Source: Fusobacterium varium
GTDB taxonomy: Bacteria; Fusobacteriota; Fusobacteriia; Fusobacteriales; Fusobacteriaceae
Reading direction: 5' to 3'
Length of the DNA: 64,000 nt
Assembly (NCBI GenBank): GCA_002356455.1
Contig: AP017968.1
Location: 3,596,001-3,660,000, forward strand
Positions 41,666-50,505 of this stretch are shown here, one piece after another (position 1 is the first letter of the stretch; each line of letters opens with the position of its first letter). A program made the translations under genes and the position numbers. Below the pieces are notes generated by a model. The model had not been told where the DNA came from. It ran no database searches and worked only from the letters and a program-made list of their open reading frames with translations.

Positions 41666-41907
41666 AAAACTTCGCATTTATACAATAACACGAACTGTTG
41701 TATTTATACCTTAAAATCATGTTTTTTAGAGAAGCTGTATTGTGAGGAATAAAGTTTTTTTATTGACAATTAAAAATAAAAATAGTAAAATTTGTATTAA
41801 TAATATCTTAAATTCTTAGTTTTAAGTCTATACAGTGTTTGTGTCACATATGAATATAATGTACTCAAACAGTAAAACTACGCCTTATTGTATAAATGCG
41901 AAGTTTT
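41666..41907. repeat. candidate invertible promoter element 2 (23-bp inverted repeats)
   Basis: Perfect 23-bp inverted repeats (41666-41688, AAAACTTCGCATTTATACAA plus TAA; complement at 41885-41907) enclose 196 bp. Inside on the plus strand is TTGACA (41763-41768), a 17-bp spacer, TAAAAT (41786-41791). It points away from the HU-like gene, whose start is 36 bp left of the element, and toward the tRNA cluster in antisense. Inversion would aim it at the HU-like gene. Confidence 0.68.
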
Positions 41908-41975
41908 AAATATTTTTAACCCACTTTTTTCATTCTAAGATTTTGAATTATTCTCACAAAAATTTTTTTTAATAC

Positions 41976-42010
41976 AAAAAAGGACTGCACATGAAAAACA
42001 CAGTCCTTTA
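41976..42010. terminator. terminator downstream of the tRNA cluster
   Basis: AAAGGACTG / CAGTCCTTT stem with T runs on both strands. It ends the minus-strand tRNA transcript and would also end a rightward transcript from element 2. Confidence 0.82.
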
Positions 42011-42037
42011 TTTTTATTTATTATTCAAGATTTTAAC

Positions 42038-42114
<77 letters not shown>

Positions 42115-42161
42115 ACAGGATTTGTATAAAAAAAAGGTAGTTGCCTACCTGAATTTACAAA

Positions 42162-42252
42162 TGGCGGTGAAGGAGAGATTTGAACTCTCGGTACCGTTTA
42201 TAGGTACTCTCCCTTAGCAGGGGAGTGCATTAGGCCACTCTGCCACTTCACC
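42162..42252 (-). tRNA. tRNA-Ser (anticodon GCT)
   Basis: A 91-base class II tRNA with a long variable arm (GAGTACC..GGTACC) and encoded CCA. The acceptor GGTGAAG pairs with CTTCACC. The anticodon loop CTGCTAA lies between CTCCC and GGGAG, giving GCT (codons AGC/AGU). Confidence 0.95.
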
Positions 42253-42258
42253 ATAATC

Positions 42259-42342
42259 TGGCGGAAGATCAGAGATTCGAACTCTGAAGTCTTGCGACGC
42301 CGGTTTTCAAGACCGGTTCCTTACCAATTAGGATAACCTTCC
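42259..42342 (-). tRNA. tRNA-Ser (anticodon TGA)
   Basis: An 84-base class II tRNA with encoded CCA. The acceptor GGAAGGT pairs with ATCTTCC (one G-T). The loop CTTGAAA between CCGGT and ACCGG gives anticodon TGA (UCN codons). It lies only 6 bp from tRNA-Ser(GCT), so the three tRNAs form one transcript. Confidence 0.95.
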
Positions 42343-42353
42343 ACGCATTAATT

Positions 42354-42382
42354 ATGATATCATATGATTTCTTATTTGTCAA
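42354..42382 (-). promoter_or_regulatory. promoter of the tRNA cluster
   Basis: Minus strand TTGACA (42382-42377), a 17-bp spacer, TATCAT (42359-42354), about 12 bp before the first tRNA. Confidence 0.75.
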
Positions 42383-42417
42383 TAATATATTTTATAAAAA
42401 TGGCTTGTAGATACTAA

Positions 42418-42451
42418 AAAAGGCAGATTTTATAAAAATCTGCCTTTTATT
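42418..42451 (-). terminator. terminator of the DUF1858 gene
   Basis: AAAAGGCAGATTTT / AAATCTGCCTTTT stem with a short loop and T run on the minus strand, 14 bp after the stop. Confidence 0.87.
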
Positions 42452-42464
42452 TTCAATAATTTGA

Positions 42465-42665
42465 TTATTTTTGTGCTGCTACTAATTCATTAGCTTCAGC
42501 TATTATAGCATCTGCATCTAATCCATGAGCAGAAATTCCTTCTCCTAAAGTTTCTCCAGCAGCTATCATACATCCTACACATCCTAATCCATGTTTTCTG
42601 AATACATCTGCTAATATAGGGTATTGTTGAACTGCTTCAAGAATATTCATATCTTTAGTTATCAT
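42465..42665 (-). CDS. DUF1858 / hybrid-cluster-associated disulfide protein
   Basis: A 66-residue protein with ITKDMNILEAVQQYPILADVFRKHGLGCVGCMIAAGETLGEGISAHG. The CVGC pair and this pattern mark the DUF1858 family (a hybrid-cluster protein-associated disulfide domain, TIGR03980). It is probably a small redox carrier. A GTG at 42674 overlaps the ribosome binding site, so I use the ATG at 42665 behind AAGGAG. It is monocistronic. Confidence 0.85.
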   Translation of the reverse strand: MITKDMNILEAVQQYPILADVFRKHGLGCVGCMIAAGETLGEGISAHGLDADAIIAEANELVAAQK

Positions 42666-42747
42666 TATTATCACTCCTTAAAAATTTAATTTTTGTGTAT
42701 ATCTAAGATTATATAAAAATTTACTTCCCATGTCAACTATTTTCCAA

Positions 42748-43710
42748 TTATCTTCCTACAACATTTAGAAGGTCATGTACTCTTACCATTCCTACTAATT
42801 TATCCTTGTCAAATACAGGAAGAACTGATATTTGGCTTTCTCTGTTTTCCATAAGTTCCAAAGCATCTATTGCCATACTTTCACTATCTACCTTAGTAAA
42901 GTTTCTTGTCATAATATCTTTTGCTTTAAATCCAAAAAATTCTTCTCTTCTTTTTAAAGCTCTTCTTATATCTCCCTCTGTGATTATCCCAACCATCAGA
43001 TCCCCATTCATTACACAGACAGCTCCAAGTCTTTTATCTGTCATTGTTAATATTACATCATCTATTATGCTTTCTTTATCACATAAAGGAAGCATATCTT
43101 CTTTATGCATCACATCTCTTACTTTCATTAAAAGTCTTTTTCCCAGACTTCCACCTGGATGATATAATGCAAAATTCTCTGGTTTAAAATCTCTTTTTTT
43201 TATGAGAATAGCTGCAAGAGCATCTCCCATTACTAATGTACTTGTTGTAGATGACATTGGTGCAAGATTAAGAGGACATCCTTCTCTTTTCACTCCTATA
43301 TTTAATATATAATCTGCTTCTCTTCCAAGTTTTGAATTTCTATTTCCTGTCATAGCAACTATCTTTGCACCTATTTTTTTTATAGATGGAAGTATAGCAA
43401 TTATTTCATCACTATTTCCACTATTTGATATAACTATAACTACATCCTCCTTAGATATCATTCCAAGATCTCCATGAAGTCCTTCTGCTGAATTCATAAA
43501 TACTGAATGTGTTCCTGTTGAAGCGAGTGTAGCAGCTATTTTTTTCCCAATCAATCCTGATTTTCCTATACCTGTTACTACTACTTTTCCTTCTGATTTA
43601 AGTATTTCTTCCACTACATCTATTATCTCTCTATTAATTTTATCTCTTACTATTTTTAACTCTTCTATTTCTGAATCAAAAACTTCCTTGGCATAATTAA
43701 TTATATCCAT
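42748..43710 (-). CDS. kdsD: arabinose-5-phosphate isomerase
   Basis: A 320-residue KpsF/GutQ-family protein that makes arabinose 5-phosphate from ribulose 5-phosphate, the first step of Kdo synthesis. The SIS domain (~30-180) has VVVTGIGKSGLIGKKIAATLASTGT, NSAEGLHGDLGM and VIVISNSGNSDEI. Two CBS domains follow (VRDVMHKEDMLPL; AKDIMTRNFTKV). It is followed in transcription order after murE and kdsA with 17-bp gaps or less. Confidence 0.93.
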   Translation of the reverse strand: MDIINYAKEVFDSEIEELKIVRDKINREIIDVVEEILKSEGKVVVTGIGKSGLIGKKIAATLASTGTHSVFMNSAEGLHGDLGMISKEDVVIVISNSGNSDEIIAILPSIKKIGAKIVAMTGNRNSKLGREADYILNIGVKREGCPLNLAPMSSTTSTLVMGDALAAILIKKRDFKPENFALYHPGGSLGKRLLMKVRDVMHKEDMLPLCDKESIIDDVILTMTDKRLGAVCVMNGDLMVGIITEGDIRRALKRREEFFGFKAKDIMTRNFTKVDSESMAIDALELMENRESQISVLPVFDKDKLVGMVRVHDLLNVVGR

Positions 43711-43727
43711 TCCTTTGTCATCTCCTA

Positions 43728-44567
43728 TTATCTTCCTTTTACAAGATCATCTATCTTTACTGCCATTTTCAGTATCTCTTCAAGCTCAGATAAATAAAGC
43801 ATATTAGGTCCATCTGACAAAGCTTTCTCTGGATTTGGATGTACCTCTGCAAATATTGCATCTACTCCTATTGCAAGTCCTGCCCTCATTAGCGGATAAA
43901 CATATTCTCTGTCTCCAGAAGTAGCTGTTCCTAATCCACCTGGCTTTTGTACTGCATGAGTTACATCAAATACTACTGGATATCCAAATTTTCTCATTTC
44001 CATAAAAGCTCTCATATCTACTACCATATTATTATATCCAAATGTACTTCCTCTTTCACAAAGCATAACATTGGGATTCCCACTTTCTTCCATTTTAGTT
44101 ACTACATTTTTCATATCCCATGGAGCAAGAAATTGTCCTTTTTTTACATTTACAGGAAGACCTGTTTCAGCTGCTGCTATCAGCAAATCTGTCTGTCTGC
44201 ATAAAAATGCTGGTATTTGTATAAGGTCTACCACCTCTGCTACTTTTTTACACTGCCATACTTCATGTACATCTGTTACAACTGGAAGACCATATCTATC
44301 TTTTACTTTTTGCAATATTCTAAGTCCCTCTTCTATTCCAGGTCCTCTATATGAATGAATAGATGATCTATTAGCTTTATCAAAAGAGGCTTTAAATATA
44401 TAGTTTATTCCTAATCTGTCACATATTTCTTTTACTTTTCCTGCTACTTCCATCACTAATTCTTCAGATTCTATTACACATGGACCTGCTATCAAAGTGA
44501 ATCTGTTTTTGCCACCAATCTCTATATTTTTTCCTACTTTAACTTTCTTTACTTCACTTACCAGCAT
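43728..44567 (-). CDS. kdsA: 3-deoxy-8-phosphooctulonate synthase
   Basis: A 279-residue Kdo-8-phosphate synthase that condenses arabinose 5-phosphate with phosphoenolpyruvate. Motifs are LIAGPCVIESEEL (~27), FKASFDKANRSSIHSYRGPGIEEGL, DVHEVWQ, VNVKKGQFLAPWDM, GANAL-like FGYNNMVVDMRA, DVTHAVQKPGG and EVHPNPEKALSDGPNML. The Asn in VNVKKGQ suggests the metal-independent or metal-flexible subtype; a Cys in AGPCVIES near the N-terminus is seen in metal-dependent enzymes, so the subtype is open. Confidence 0.95.
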   Translation of the reverse strand: MLVSEVKKVKVGKNIEIGGKNRFTLIAGPCVIESEELVMEVAGKVKEICDRLGINYIFKASFDKANRSSIHSYRGPGIEEGLRILQKVKDRYGLPVVTDVHEVWQCKKVAEVVDLIQIPAFLCRQTDLLIAAAETGLPVNVKKGQFLAPWDMKNVVTKMEESGNPNVMLCERGSTFGYNNMVVDMRAFMEMRKFGYPVVFDVTHAVQKPGGLGTATSGDREYVYPLMRAGLAIGVDAIFAEVHPNPEKALSDGPNMLYLSELEEILKMAVKIDDLVKGR

Positions 44568-44576
44568 GATTCCCCC

Positions 44577-46028
44577 TTACTTCATCTTTTTCTTTTTCAC
44601 TATCTCTCTTCTAGCTATTTCTCTATCATCAAAATGTATTTTTTTTCTGCCCAATATTTGATAAGTTTCATGTCCTTTTCCAGCTATGAGAATAATATCT
44701 TTTGTTTCTGCTAATTCTATAGCTTTAGATATAGCATGATCTCTATCCTCCACCACAATATGATTTTTTCCTTTCATTCCTTCCAGTACTTGTTCCACTA
44801 TTTCGTGCGGATCCTCTGTTCTTGGATTATCTGATGTCACTATTGCCATATCACTCAATCTTTCAGCTATTTCTCCCATAACAGGTCTTTTGCTTGGATC
44901 TCTGTCTCCACCACATCCAAAAACTGTTATTACTTTTCCTTTTTTCAATTCATTTATACTTTTCAATATATTTTCAAGTGCATCTCCAGTATGAGAGTAA
45001 TCTACTATTACCGTAAAATCTTGTCCACAATTTACTAACTCATACCTTCCTGGTGCTCCTTTTAATTCTTTTATTTTATCAAGAACAATTTCTCTTTTTA
45101 TTCCTAAAAGCAATGCTATAGAAATTGCTCCAAGGACATTGTACACATTATATCTTCCAAGTATAGCGAGTTTTATTCTTGTTGAAAAATCATCTATATG
45201 AAATTCTACTTCCTGTCCATCTCCATGAAACTCTACGATTTTTCCTCTTACTCTTCCTTCATTGTGCATACCATAAGAAATTCCTCCAAACTCTGAAGAA
45301 AGTCTTTTTCCATATAAATCATCTATATTGATAACACAATTCTTTTCACAACCTTTTTTCATCATTGTAAAAAGTTTTCTTTTTGCCTGAAAATAATCTT
45401 CCATTGTTTTATGAAAATCAAGGTGATCTAAAGTCAAGTTAGTAAACATACTTACATCAAATTCAAGCATATCCACTCTACCAAGATCAAGAGCATGAGA
45501 ACTCACTTCCATTACAAAATATTCCATTCCTTTTTCTACAGATCTCTTGCACATCTTCACAATATCCAAAGATTCTGGAGTAGTATTAGGAGCTTCTATT
45601 ACTTCATCTCCTATTTTATATTCTACAGTTCCTATCCTTGCTGTCTTATTACTTCCTAATATAGATTCTATAAGATAAGTTGTTGTTGTTTTTCCATTTG
45701 TTCCAGTTATTCCTATAATTTTTAAATTTTTTTGAGGCCAATTATAAAAATTAGAAGCTATTACTCCTAATTTTCTTCTTAGATCTTTAATCCAAATATA
45801 TTTAACTGGAAAAGCAGTTTCTATTTTTTTAGACACTAATATGCATTTAGCTCCATTTTTTACTGCCTGTTCTATATAATTATGCCCATCAGATACTGCA
45901 CCTTCTAAAGCAACAAATATATTCCCAGTTTTTATTTTTCTAGAATCATACTCTATCCCAGTATACTCTTCATCTTTAACTACATCTTTTAAAATTTCAT
46001 ATTCCAGTCCATTAAGAAATTTTTCCAT
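44577..46028 (-). CDS. murE: UDP-MurNAc-tripeptide synthetase MurE
   Basis: A 483-residue Mur ligase. Walker A GTNGKTTTTYLIESIL (~112), NLTLDHLDFHKTMEDYF and the substrate motif DNPRTEDP are visible. DNPR marks enzymes that add a meso-diamino acid rather than lysine; in Fusobacterium nucleatum this is meso-lanthionine, so either lanthionine or diaminopimelate is possible. It forms an operon with kdsA and kdsD, joining peptidoglycan and LPS precursor steps. Confidence 0.94.
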   Translation of the reverse strand: MEKFLNGLEYEILKDVVKDEEYTGIEYDSRKIKTGNIFVALEGAVSDGHNYIEQAVKNGAKCILVSKKIETAFPVKYIWIKDLRRKLGVIASNFYNWPQKNLKIIGITGTNGKTTTTYLIESILGSNKTARIGTVEYKIGDEVIEAPNTTPESLDIVKMCKRSVEKGMEYFVMEVSSHALDLGRVDMLEFDVSMFTNLTLDHLDFHKTMEDYFQAKRKLFTMMKKGCEKNCVINIDDLYGKRLSSEFGGISYGMHNEGRVRGKIVEFHGDGQEVEFHIDDFSTRIKLAILGRYNVYNVLGAISIALLLGIKREIVLDKIKELKGAPGRYELVNCGQDFTVIVDYSHTGDALENILKSINELKKGKVITVFGCGGDRDPSKRPVMGEIAERLSDMAIVTSDNPRTEDPHEIVEQVLEGMKGKNHIVVEDRDHAISKAIELAETKDIILIAGKGHETYQILGRKKIHFDDREIARREIVKKKKMK

Positions 46029-46104
46029 CTTATATTCTCCTTAAAAAGAAATTTTGATACTGTAATAATTCTAACATAAATTTTATCATTTTCATAGAAA
46101 AAGA

Positions 46105-46482
46105 CTAATCTATAGTAGTTAAAGAATTTTGTTTTGAATTATTTTGGTATGTGATTTCTTCTAATTTATTTTTATACTTTAAAAGTTCATTTGTGAGCTG
46201 CCCTTGCAAAGCAAAAAATCTCTTATTAAGATCATCCATATATCCCCAATCTGGAGTTTCTTTCCTCATTTCCTGCTGTATCTTGTATCTAATACTTTTC
46301 AATTGATCTTTTATTTCATTGGACTTAACTAAAAGATCTTCCCTAAGCTCTATTACTTCTTCTTTCTGCTCATTGTTTAATTCATTGAAGTAAACAGTAC
46401 ATCCATCAATTATGATTTCATCAGCATATATACATAGAGTAGAAATAGAAAATATTAAAATCAACATACTAATATACTTCAT
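46105..46482 (-). CDS. small exported helical protein, Spy/CpxP-like
   Basis: A 125-residue protein with a signal peptide (~1-20, CIYA-DE). The mature part is almost entirely charged helix (LNNEQKEEVIELREDLLVKSNEIKDQL, then GYMDDLNKRFFALQGQLTNELLKYK). The LNNEQ start followed by paired helices resembles the LTxxQ-type Spy/CpxP/ZraP periplasmic chaperones and metal sensors. The family call is tentative because the conserved residues are few. Confidence 0.6.
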   Translation of the reverse strand: MKYISMLILIFSISTLCIYADEIIIDGCTVYFNELNNEQKEEVIELREDLLVKSNEIKDQLKSIRYKIQQEMRKETPDWGYMDDLNKRFFALQGQLTNELLKYKNKLEEITYQNNSKQNSLTTID

Positions 46483-46602
46483 AATTAGCCTCCAGTTTAT
46501 AACCTCTTTTACACAATTATATTAGACATCTGTGTCATATTTGTGACAACAACATTTATTTAATACAACTTAAATAAAAGACAAACTGATATTTCACACT
46601 AT

Positions 46603-47277
46603 TTATATATTTTCTATCTGCCAGTTGATTTCTTTCTTACCTAAACTACTCAATATTTCGTTTATCTTTTTGAAATGACCACAACCAAAAAATCCATTAT
46701 GAGCTGACAGAGGACTTGGATGTGCTGCTTCAAGTATATAATGTCTATCTGTATTAATAAAAGATTTTTTCTTTCTTGCATTTCCTCCCCATAAAACAAA
46801 TATAACTGGATCCTCTCTATCATTTAAATATTTAATTATATTGTCTGTAAATATTTCCCATCCTATTTTTGAATGAGAGTTTGCTGCTCCTGCTCTTACT
46901 GTAAGAGCAGTATTTAAAAGAAGTATTCCCTGTTCTGCCCAAGGAACTAAATATCCATTATTTGGTACATATAATCCTAATTCATCTCTAAGTTCTTTAT
47001 ACATATTTTGTAGTGAAGGAGGAGTTTTTATCCCTATATTCACTGAAAATGCTAACCCATGTGCCTGATTAGGACCATGATAAGGATCTTGTCCTAAAAT
47101 CAACACTTTACAATCTTTATAACTAGTAAGTTTTAATGCTGAAAATATATTTTCCATTTTTGGATAAATAGTTTCAGTTTTATATTCTGCTATTAGAAGT
47201 TTTCTCAGCTTTTGATAATATTCCTTCTCAAACTCATTTTTTAGTACTTCATCCCAATCATTTCCTAGGTTTACCAT
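46603..47277 (-). CDS. ung: uracil-DNA glycosylase
   Basis: A 224-residue family 1 enzyme that removes uracil from DNA. The water-activating motif is [18 protein letters not shown] (Asp64), and the minor-groove loop is [17 protein letters not shown] with catalytic His. [11 protein letters not shown] is also present. Full length and typical. Confidence 0.97.
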   Translation of the reverse strand: MVNLGNDWDEVLKNEFEKEYYQKLRKLLIAEYKTETIYPKMENIFSALKLTSYKDCKVLILGQDPYHGPNQAHGLAFSVNIGIKTPPSLQNMYKELRDELGLYVPNNGYLVPWAEQGILLLNTALTVRAGAANSHSKIGWEIFTDNIIKYLNDREDPVIFVLWGGNARKKKSFINTDRHYILEAAHPSPLSAHNGFFGCGHFKKINEILSSLGKKEINWQIENI

Positions 47278-47305
47278 TTTCTCTCCTCCAATTTTAAATT
47301 TTTTA

Positions 47306-49066
47306 TTATTCTGCTGCTATTTTTAAACAGTTAGGAAATCTCTTTTTCATTCCACATCCAGAGCATATTTCTCTGCAATCTGGTGTTAGTGCTCCCTCTT
47401 CTGCTTTTTTATATTCCCTTAAAAGAAAACTTTTTTCTACTCCTATATCTACCATATCCCATGGAAGATCATTTTCCAACTCCCTTGCTCCAAGATAATC
47501 TTTTTCATTTATTCCAAGTTCATCAGCTGATGATTTCCAGATATCATAGTTATCTTTATAATCATCAAGTTTTGCTCCTTTTTTCCAAGCGAGTTCTATA
47601 AGATCTCCTGTTTTTTCATCTCCTCTTGAGAGAAATCCTTCAAGATAGGATTTTCTCATATCATGTATTCTTAAAATACAATGCTTTGATGTCTTAAACA
47701 AGTCCTTTAATATTCTATGTTTTCTCTTCATTTCTTCTATATCCATTTGTTCAGACCATTGAAATGGTGTATGAGGTTTTGGAACAAAATTTGAAACACT
47801 CACTGTTACATTTATTCTTTTGCTTATAGGTCTGCATCTCTTTATAACTTTGGAAGCAAGTTCAAATATTTCTGCTACATCTTCATCTGTTTCAAAAGGA
47901 AGTCCTATCATAAAATAAAATTTAAGATTTTCCCATCCTCCTCTTATAGCAGCTTCTGCAGTAGCCAGTACATCTTCTTCTTCTACACCTTTATTTATTA
48001 TATCTCTTAGTCTTTGTGAACCAGCTTCTGGAGCGAATGTAAATCCAGTTCTCTTTCCTCCGCTGATGTCATCTGCTACTTGTACAGAATATGGATTCAT
48101 TCTTAAAGATGGAAGTGATATTCCCAGATTTCTGTTTTCATATCTGTTTTTCAATCCTTTTATAAGATCGTCTATTTTACTATAATCACTGCTGCTCAAA
48201 GATGAAAGTGATATTTCTGAATATCCTGTATTTTTTATCATTTTTTCTATAAGTTCACAATTATTTTTAAAACTTCTTTCTCTTACAGGTCTATATACAA
48301 TTCCTGCCTGACAAAATCTGCAACCTCTTGTACAACCTCTTTGTATTTCTACAGAAGCTCTGTCATGTACTATATTTATATATGGTACAAGCTGATCATC
48401 ATAAAATTCTGTCTTATTTAAATCTTCGACTATCGCTCTTTTTATTCTTTTTTTTCCTTTGTGAAGTATTGGAATATATACACCATCAAAACCTTCTATT
48501 AATTTTAATTTTTCTATTTTACTTTTATCATAGTTGGCTGTAAGGACTTTGGCTATGTCTACCATAACATCTTCCCCATCTCCTATCACTATAAAATCAA
48601 GAAATTTTTCCATAGGCACAGGATTCATCATACATGTTCCCCCTGCCATTATTAAAGGATATTCTTCTCCTCTATCCTTACTTTCAACTGGTATTCCTGC
48701 TAAATCCAAAGCATTTAACACATTTGGATAGCACATTTCATATGATAATGAAAATCCTACAACATCAAATTCTTTCAGTGGAGTTTTACTTTCCAAAGAA
48801 AACATTGGTATTCCATTTTCCCTCATTAGATTTTCCATATCTTCCATAGGAGAAAATCCTCTTTCCAAAGAAAATCCTTCTACCTTATTCATAATGCTAT
48901 ATAGAATTCTTATCCCTAGATTAGACATCCCAACTTCATATATATCAGGAAAAAACAGACACATTCTTACTTTAAATTCGCCTTTATGTATACTGTTTAT
49001 TTCGTTTCCCAGATATTGAGCTGGTTTTTCAACTTTTAATAAATATTTATCTAAATTTACTCTCAT
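47306..49066 (-). CDS. B12-binding-domain radical SAM protein
   Basis: A 586-residue protein of the TIGR03960-like family. A B12-binding-type N-terminal domain (~20-190; [42 protein letters not shown]) precedes the radical SAM core with [23 protein letters not shown] (CxxxCxxC). A Cys-rich C-terminus ([17 protein letters not shown]) may hold another cluster. In many anaerobes it neighbours a TIGR03936 partner and ribosome or RNase genes. Here the neighbours are ung and an HD protein. The reaction is not known to me. Confidence 0.88.
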   Translation of the reverse strand: MRVNLDKYLLKVEKPAQYLGNEINSIHKGEFKVRMCLFFPDIYEVGMSNLGIRILYSIMNKVEGFSLERGFSPMEDMENLMRENGIPMFSLESKTPLKEFDVVGFSLSYEMCYPNVLNALDLAGIPVESKDRGEEYPLIMAGGTCMMNPVPMEKFLDFIVIGDGEDVMVDIAKVLTANYDKSKIEKLKLIEGFDGVYIPILHKGKKRIKRAIVEDLNKTEFYDDQLVPYINIVHDRASVEIQRGCTRGCRFCQAGIVYRPVRERSFKNNCELIEKMIKNTGYSEISLSSLSSSDYSKIDDLIKGLKNRYENRNLGISLPSLRMNPYSVQVADDISGGKRTGFTFAPEAGSQRLRDIINKGVEEEDVLATAEAAIRGGWENLKFYFMIGLPFETDEDVAEIFELASKVIKRCRPISKRINVTVSVSNFVPKPHTPFQWSEQMDIEEMKRKHRILKDLFKTSKHCILRIHDMRKSYLEGFLSRGDEKTGDLIELAWKKGAKLDDYKDNYDIWKSSADELGINEKDYLGARELENDLPWDMVDIGVEKSFLLREYKKAEEGALTPDCREICSGCGMKKRFPNCLKIAAE

Positions 49067-49132
49067 TTTTTCCTCACTTTTTTCTTATTACATTTTATTT
49101 TATCATTTTCTTACTAAAATTACCTGTTTTTT

Positions 49133-49552
49133 TTACTTATCATCTAATTTTTGAAATTCTCTCATTTTAATATCATTACTTTTATCATGGTGTATTCTGC
49201 ATAATTGTGCTAACTCTTTGTTTATGTTTTTTAATTTTTCATAGGCATTTTCAGTGTGTCCTTCAAGCTTTCTATCTCCTACTGCTACTTTTTTCATTCT
49301 CTTCAAAAATGTAGTTTTTCCTTTTCCGCTGTCATGCAGAAGAGCAAGTTTCCAATATAAAACATCATCTTTTAATACTTCATTTTCTTTAACAAAATTT
49401 AATAGTCTAAAAGAATGGACCTTGTCATACTCCATCATCGTATCAAAAATCTTAAATTCATCTTCAGAAAGGATTTTTTTTACAACTTCATCTTTTTCCC
49501 CATCATATTTTCCAAATATATAGATGATCCCTTGTCTGAGCCTATTTAACAT
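49133..49552 (-). CDS. HD-domain phosphohydrolase-like protein
   Basis: A 139-residue HD-type protein. KVHSFRLLNFV provides the first His region; LALLHDSGKGKT is the central HD motif; later His residues are in EGHTENAYEKL and RIHHDKSN. This resembles the HD domain of tRNA nucleotidyltransferases and of small stand-alone HD proteins. It ends one base before the TruA-like gene stops starting codon boundary (49552/49553), so the two are cotranscribed and possibly work together in RNA metabolism. Confidence 0.8.
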   Translation of the reverse strand: MLNRLRQGIIYIFGKYDGEKDEVVKKILSEDEFKIFDTMMEYDKVHSFRLLNFVKENEVLKDDVLYWKLALLHDSGKGKTTFLKRMKKVAVGDRKLEGHTENAYEKLKNINKELAQLCRIHHDKSNDIKMREFQKLDDK

Positions 49553-50404
49553 TTAGATCTCCCTCACTACTATATCTCCATATTTTTTCTTCATTTCTTT
49601 TATATTTTTACCATTTTTTCCTATGAATTCCCCTCTTTTTCCTTGAGATACATAGAAAATATATAAGCTTTCATCTACTGTTTTTTCAATTTTAATTACA
49701 TTTTTTTCTGATTTATCTAAAATTTCCTGAAAAATTATATTTTTCATTTCATTTTTTAAATAGATTTTTTCAAGAGTCAGATATTTTCCCATAAGAGGTT
49801 CTTTTTTCCCTGTGAGTATATATCCAGACATTATCCTTACTTGCTTGGGCATAAAAGAATTACCTATAAATATTAATTTTCCTTTTATATATGTAACCTT
49901 TACTTCTCTTATATGCTCCTTAAGTTCAAGTCCTTTTTTATCAGTAAATTCACTTACATCATATATTCCACTAAGTTCTTCACAAATCTTTTTTATTTCT
50001 GTTTCTGTATTTTTAATAAACTTTTCAGGATATGAATATATATACTCTCTTTTTTCTATCATATCTGGAAATATAATATTAGGGAAAGTTTTTTTTATCA
50101 TGGTAACCCTTAAATCAGCATCAGAATTTTTATTAAACTGCTCTTGTACTTTATTTATGTCTCCATTAAAATTACTACTGACATAGAGGATATTCTCATT
50201 TGCACTTACTTTTGCATCTGTTCTCCCTGCTTGCTGTATCCCTTTTGCCCAAGTAAATCCAATAGTTTTCATTATCTCTTTAAATTTTCCTTTTATACTT
50301 TTCTTTCCATCCATTTCATCAAAAGATTGAAATTTTTGTCCATTATATGAGATATAGAACATATATCCCCATTTCTTACTTTTTTCTATTGTTCTTATAT
50401 CCAT
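49553..50404 (-). CDS. TruA-like pseudouridine synthase with C-terminal KH-like motif
   Basis: A 283-residue divergent TruA relative. The catalytic Asp is kept: GIQQAGRTDAKVSA (Asp63). The second half (KKIFPNIIFPD..REYIYSYP; EFTDKKG; NSFMPKQVRIMSGYIL) matches the TruA fold with QVR[IN]M. The last ~33 residues (GKRGEFIGKNGKNIKEMKKKYG) carry the GxxG loop and helices of a KH RNA-binding domain, not found in standard TruA. It may modify a special RNA or act as an RNA binder. It is next to the HD gene. Confidence 0.8.
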   Translation of the reverse strand: MDIRTIEKSKKWGYMFYISYNGQKFQSFDEMDGKKSIKGKFKEIMKTIGFTWAKGIQQAGRTDAKVSANENILYVSSNFNGDINKVQEQFNKNSDADLRVTMIKKTFPNIIFPDMIEKREYIYSYPEKFIKNTETEIKKICEELSGIYDVSEFTDKKGLELKEHIREVKVTYIKGKLIFIGNSFMPKQVRIMSGYILTGKKEPLMGKYLTLEKIYLKNEMKNIIFQEILDKSEKNVIKIEKTVDESLYIFYVSQGKRGEFIGKNGKNIKEMKKKYGDIVVREI

Positions 50405-50460
50405 ACCTTTTCTCCTTACTTTCCAATTCTTTTAATTATATCATATCAGCAAAGAAAAAA

Positions 50461-50495
50461 AAAGCTGTAAGCAGTTTAAACTACTTGCAGCTTTA
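50461..50495 (-). terminator. terminator of the MORN-type gene
   Basis: Minus-strand stem AAAGCTGCAAGTAGTTT / AAACTGCTTACAGCTTT with few mismatches and a T run of nine. Confidence 0.85.
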
Positions 50496-50505
50496 AATAT
50501 TTTTA

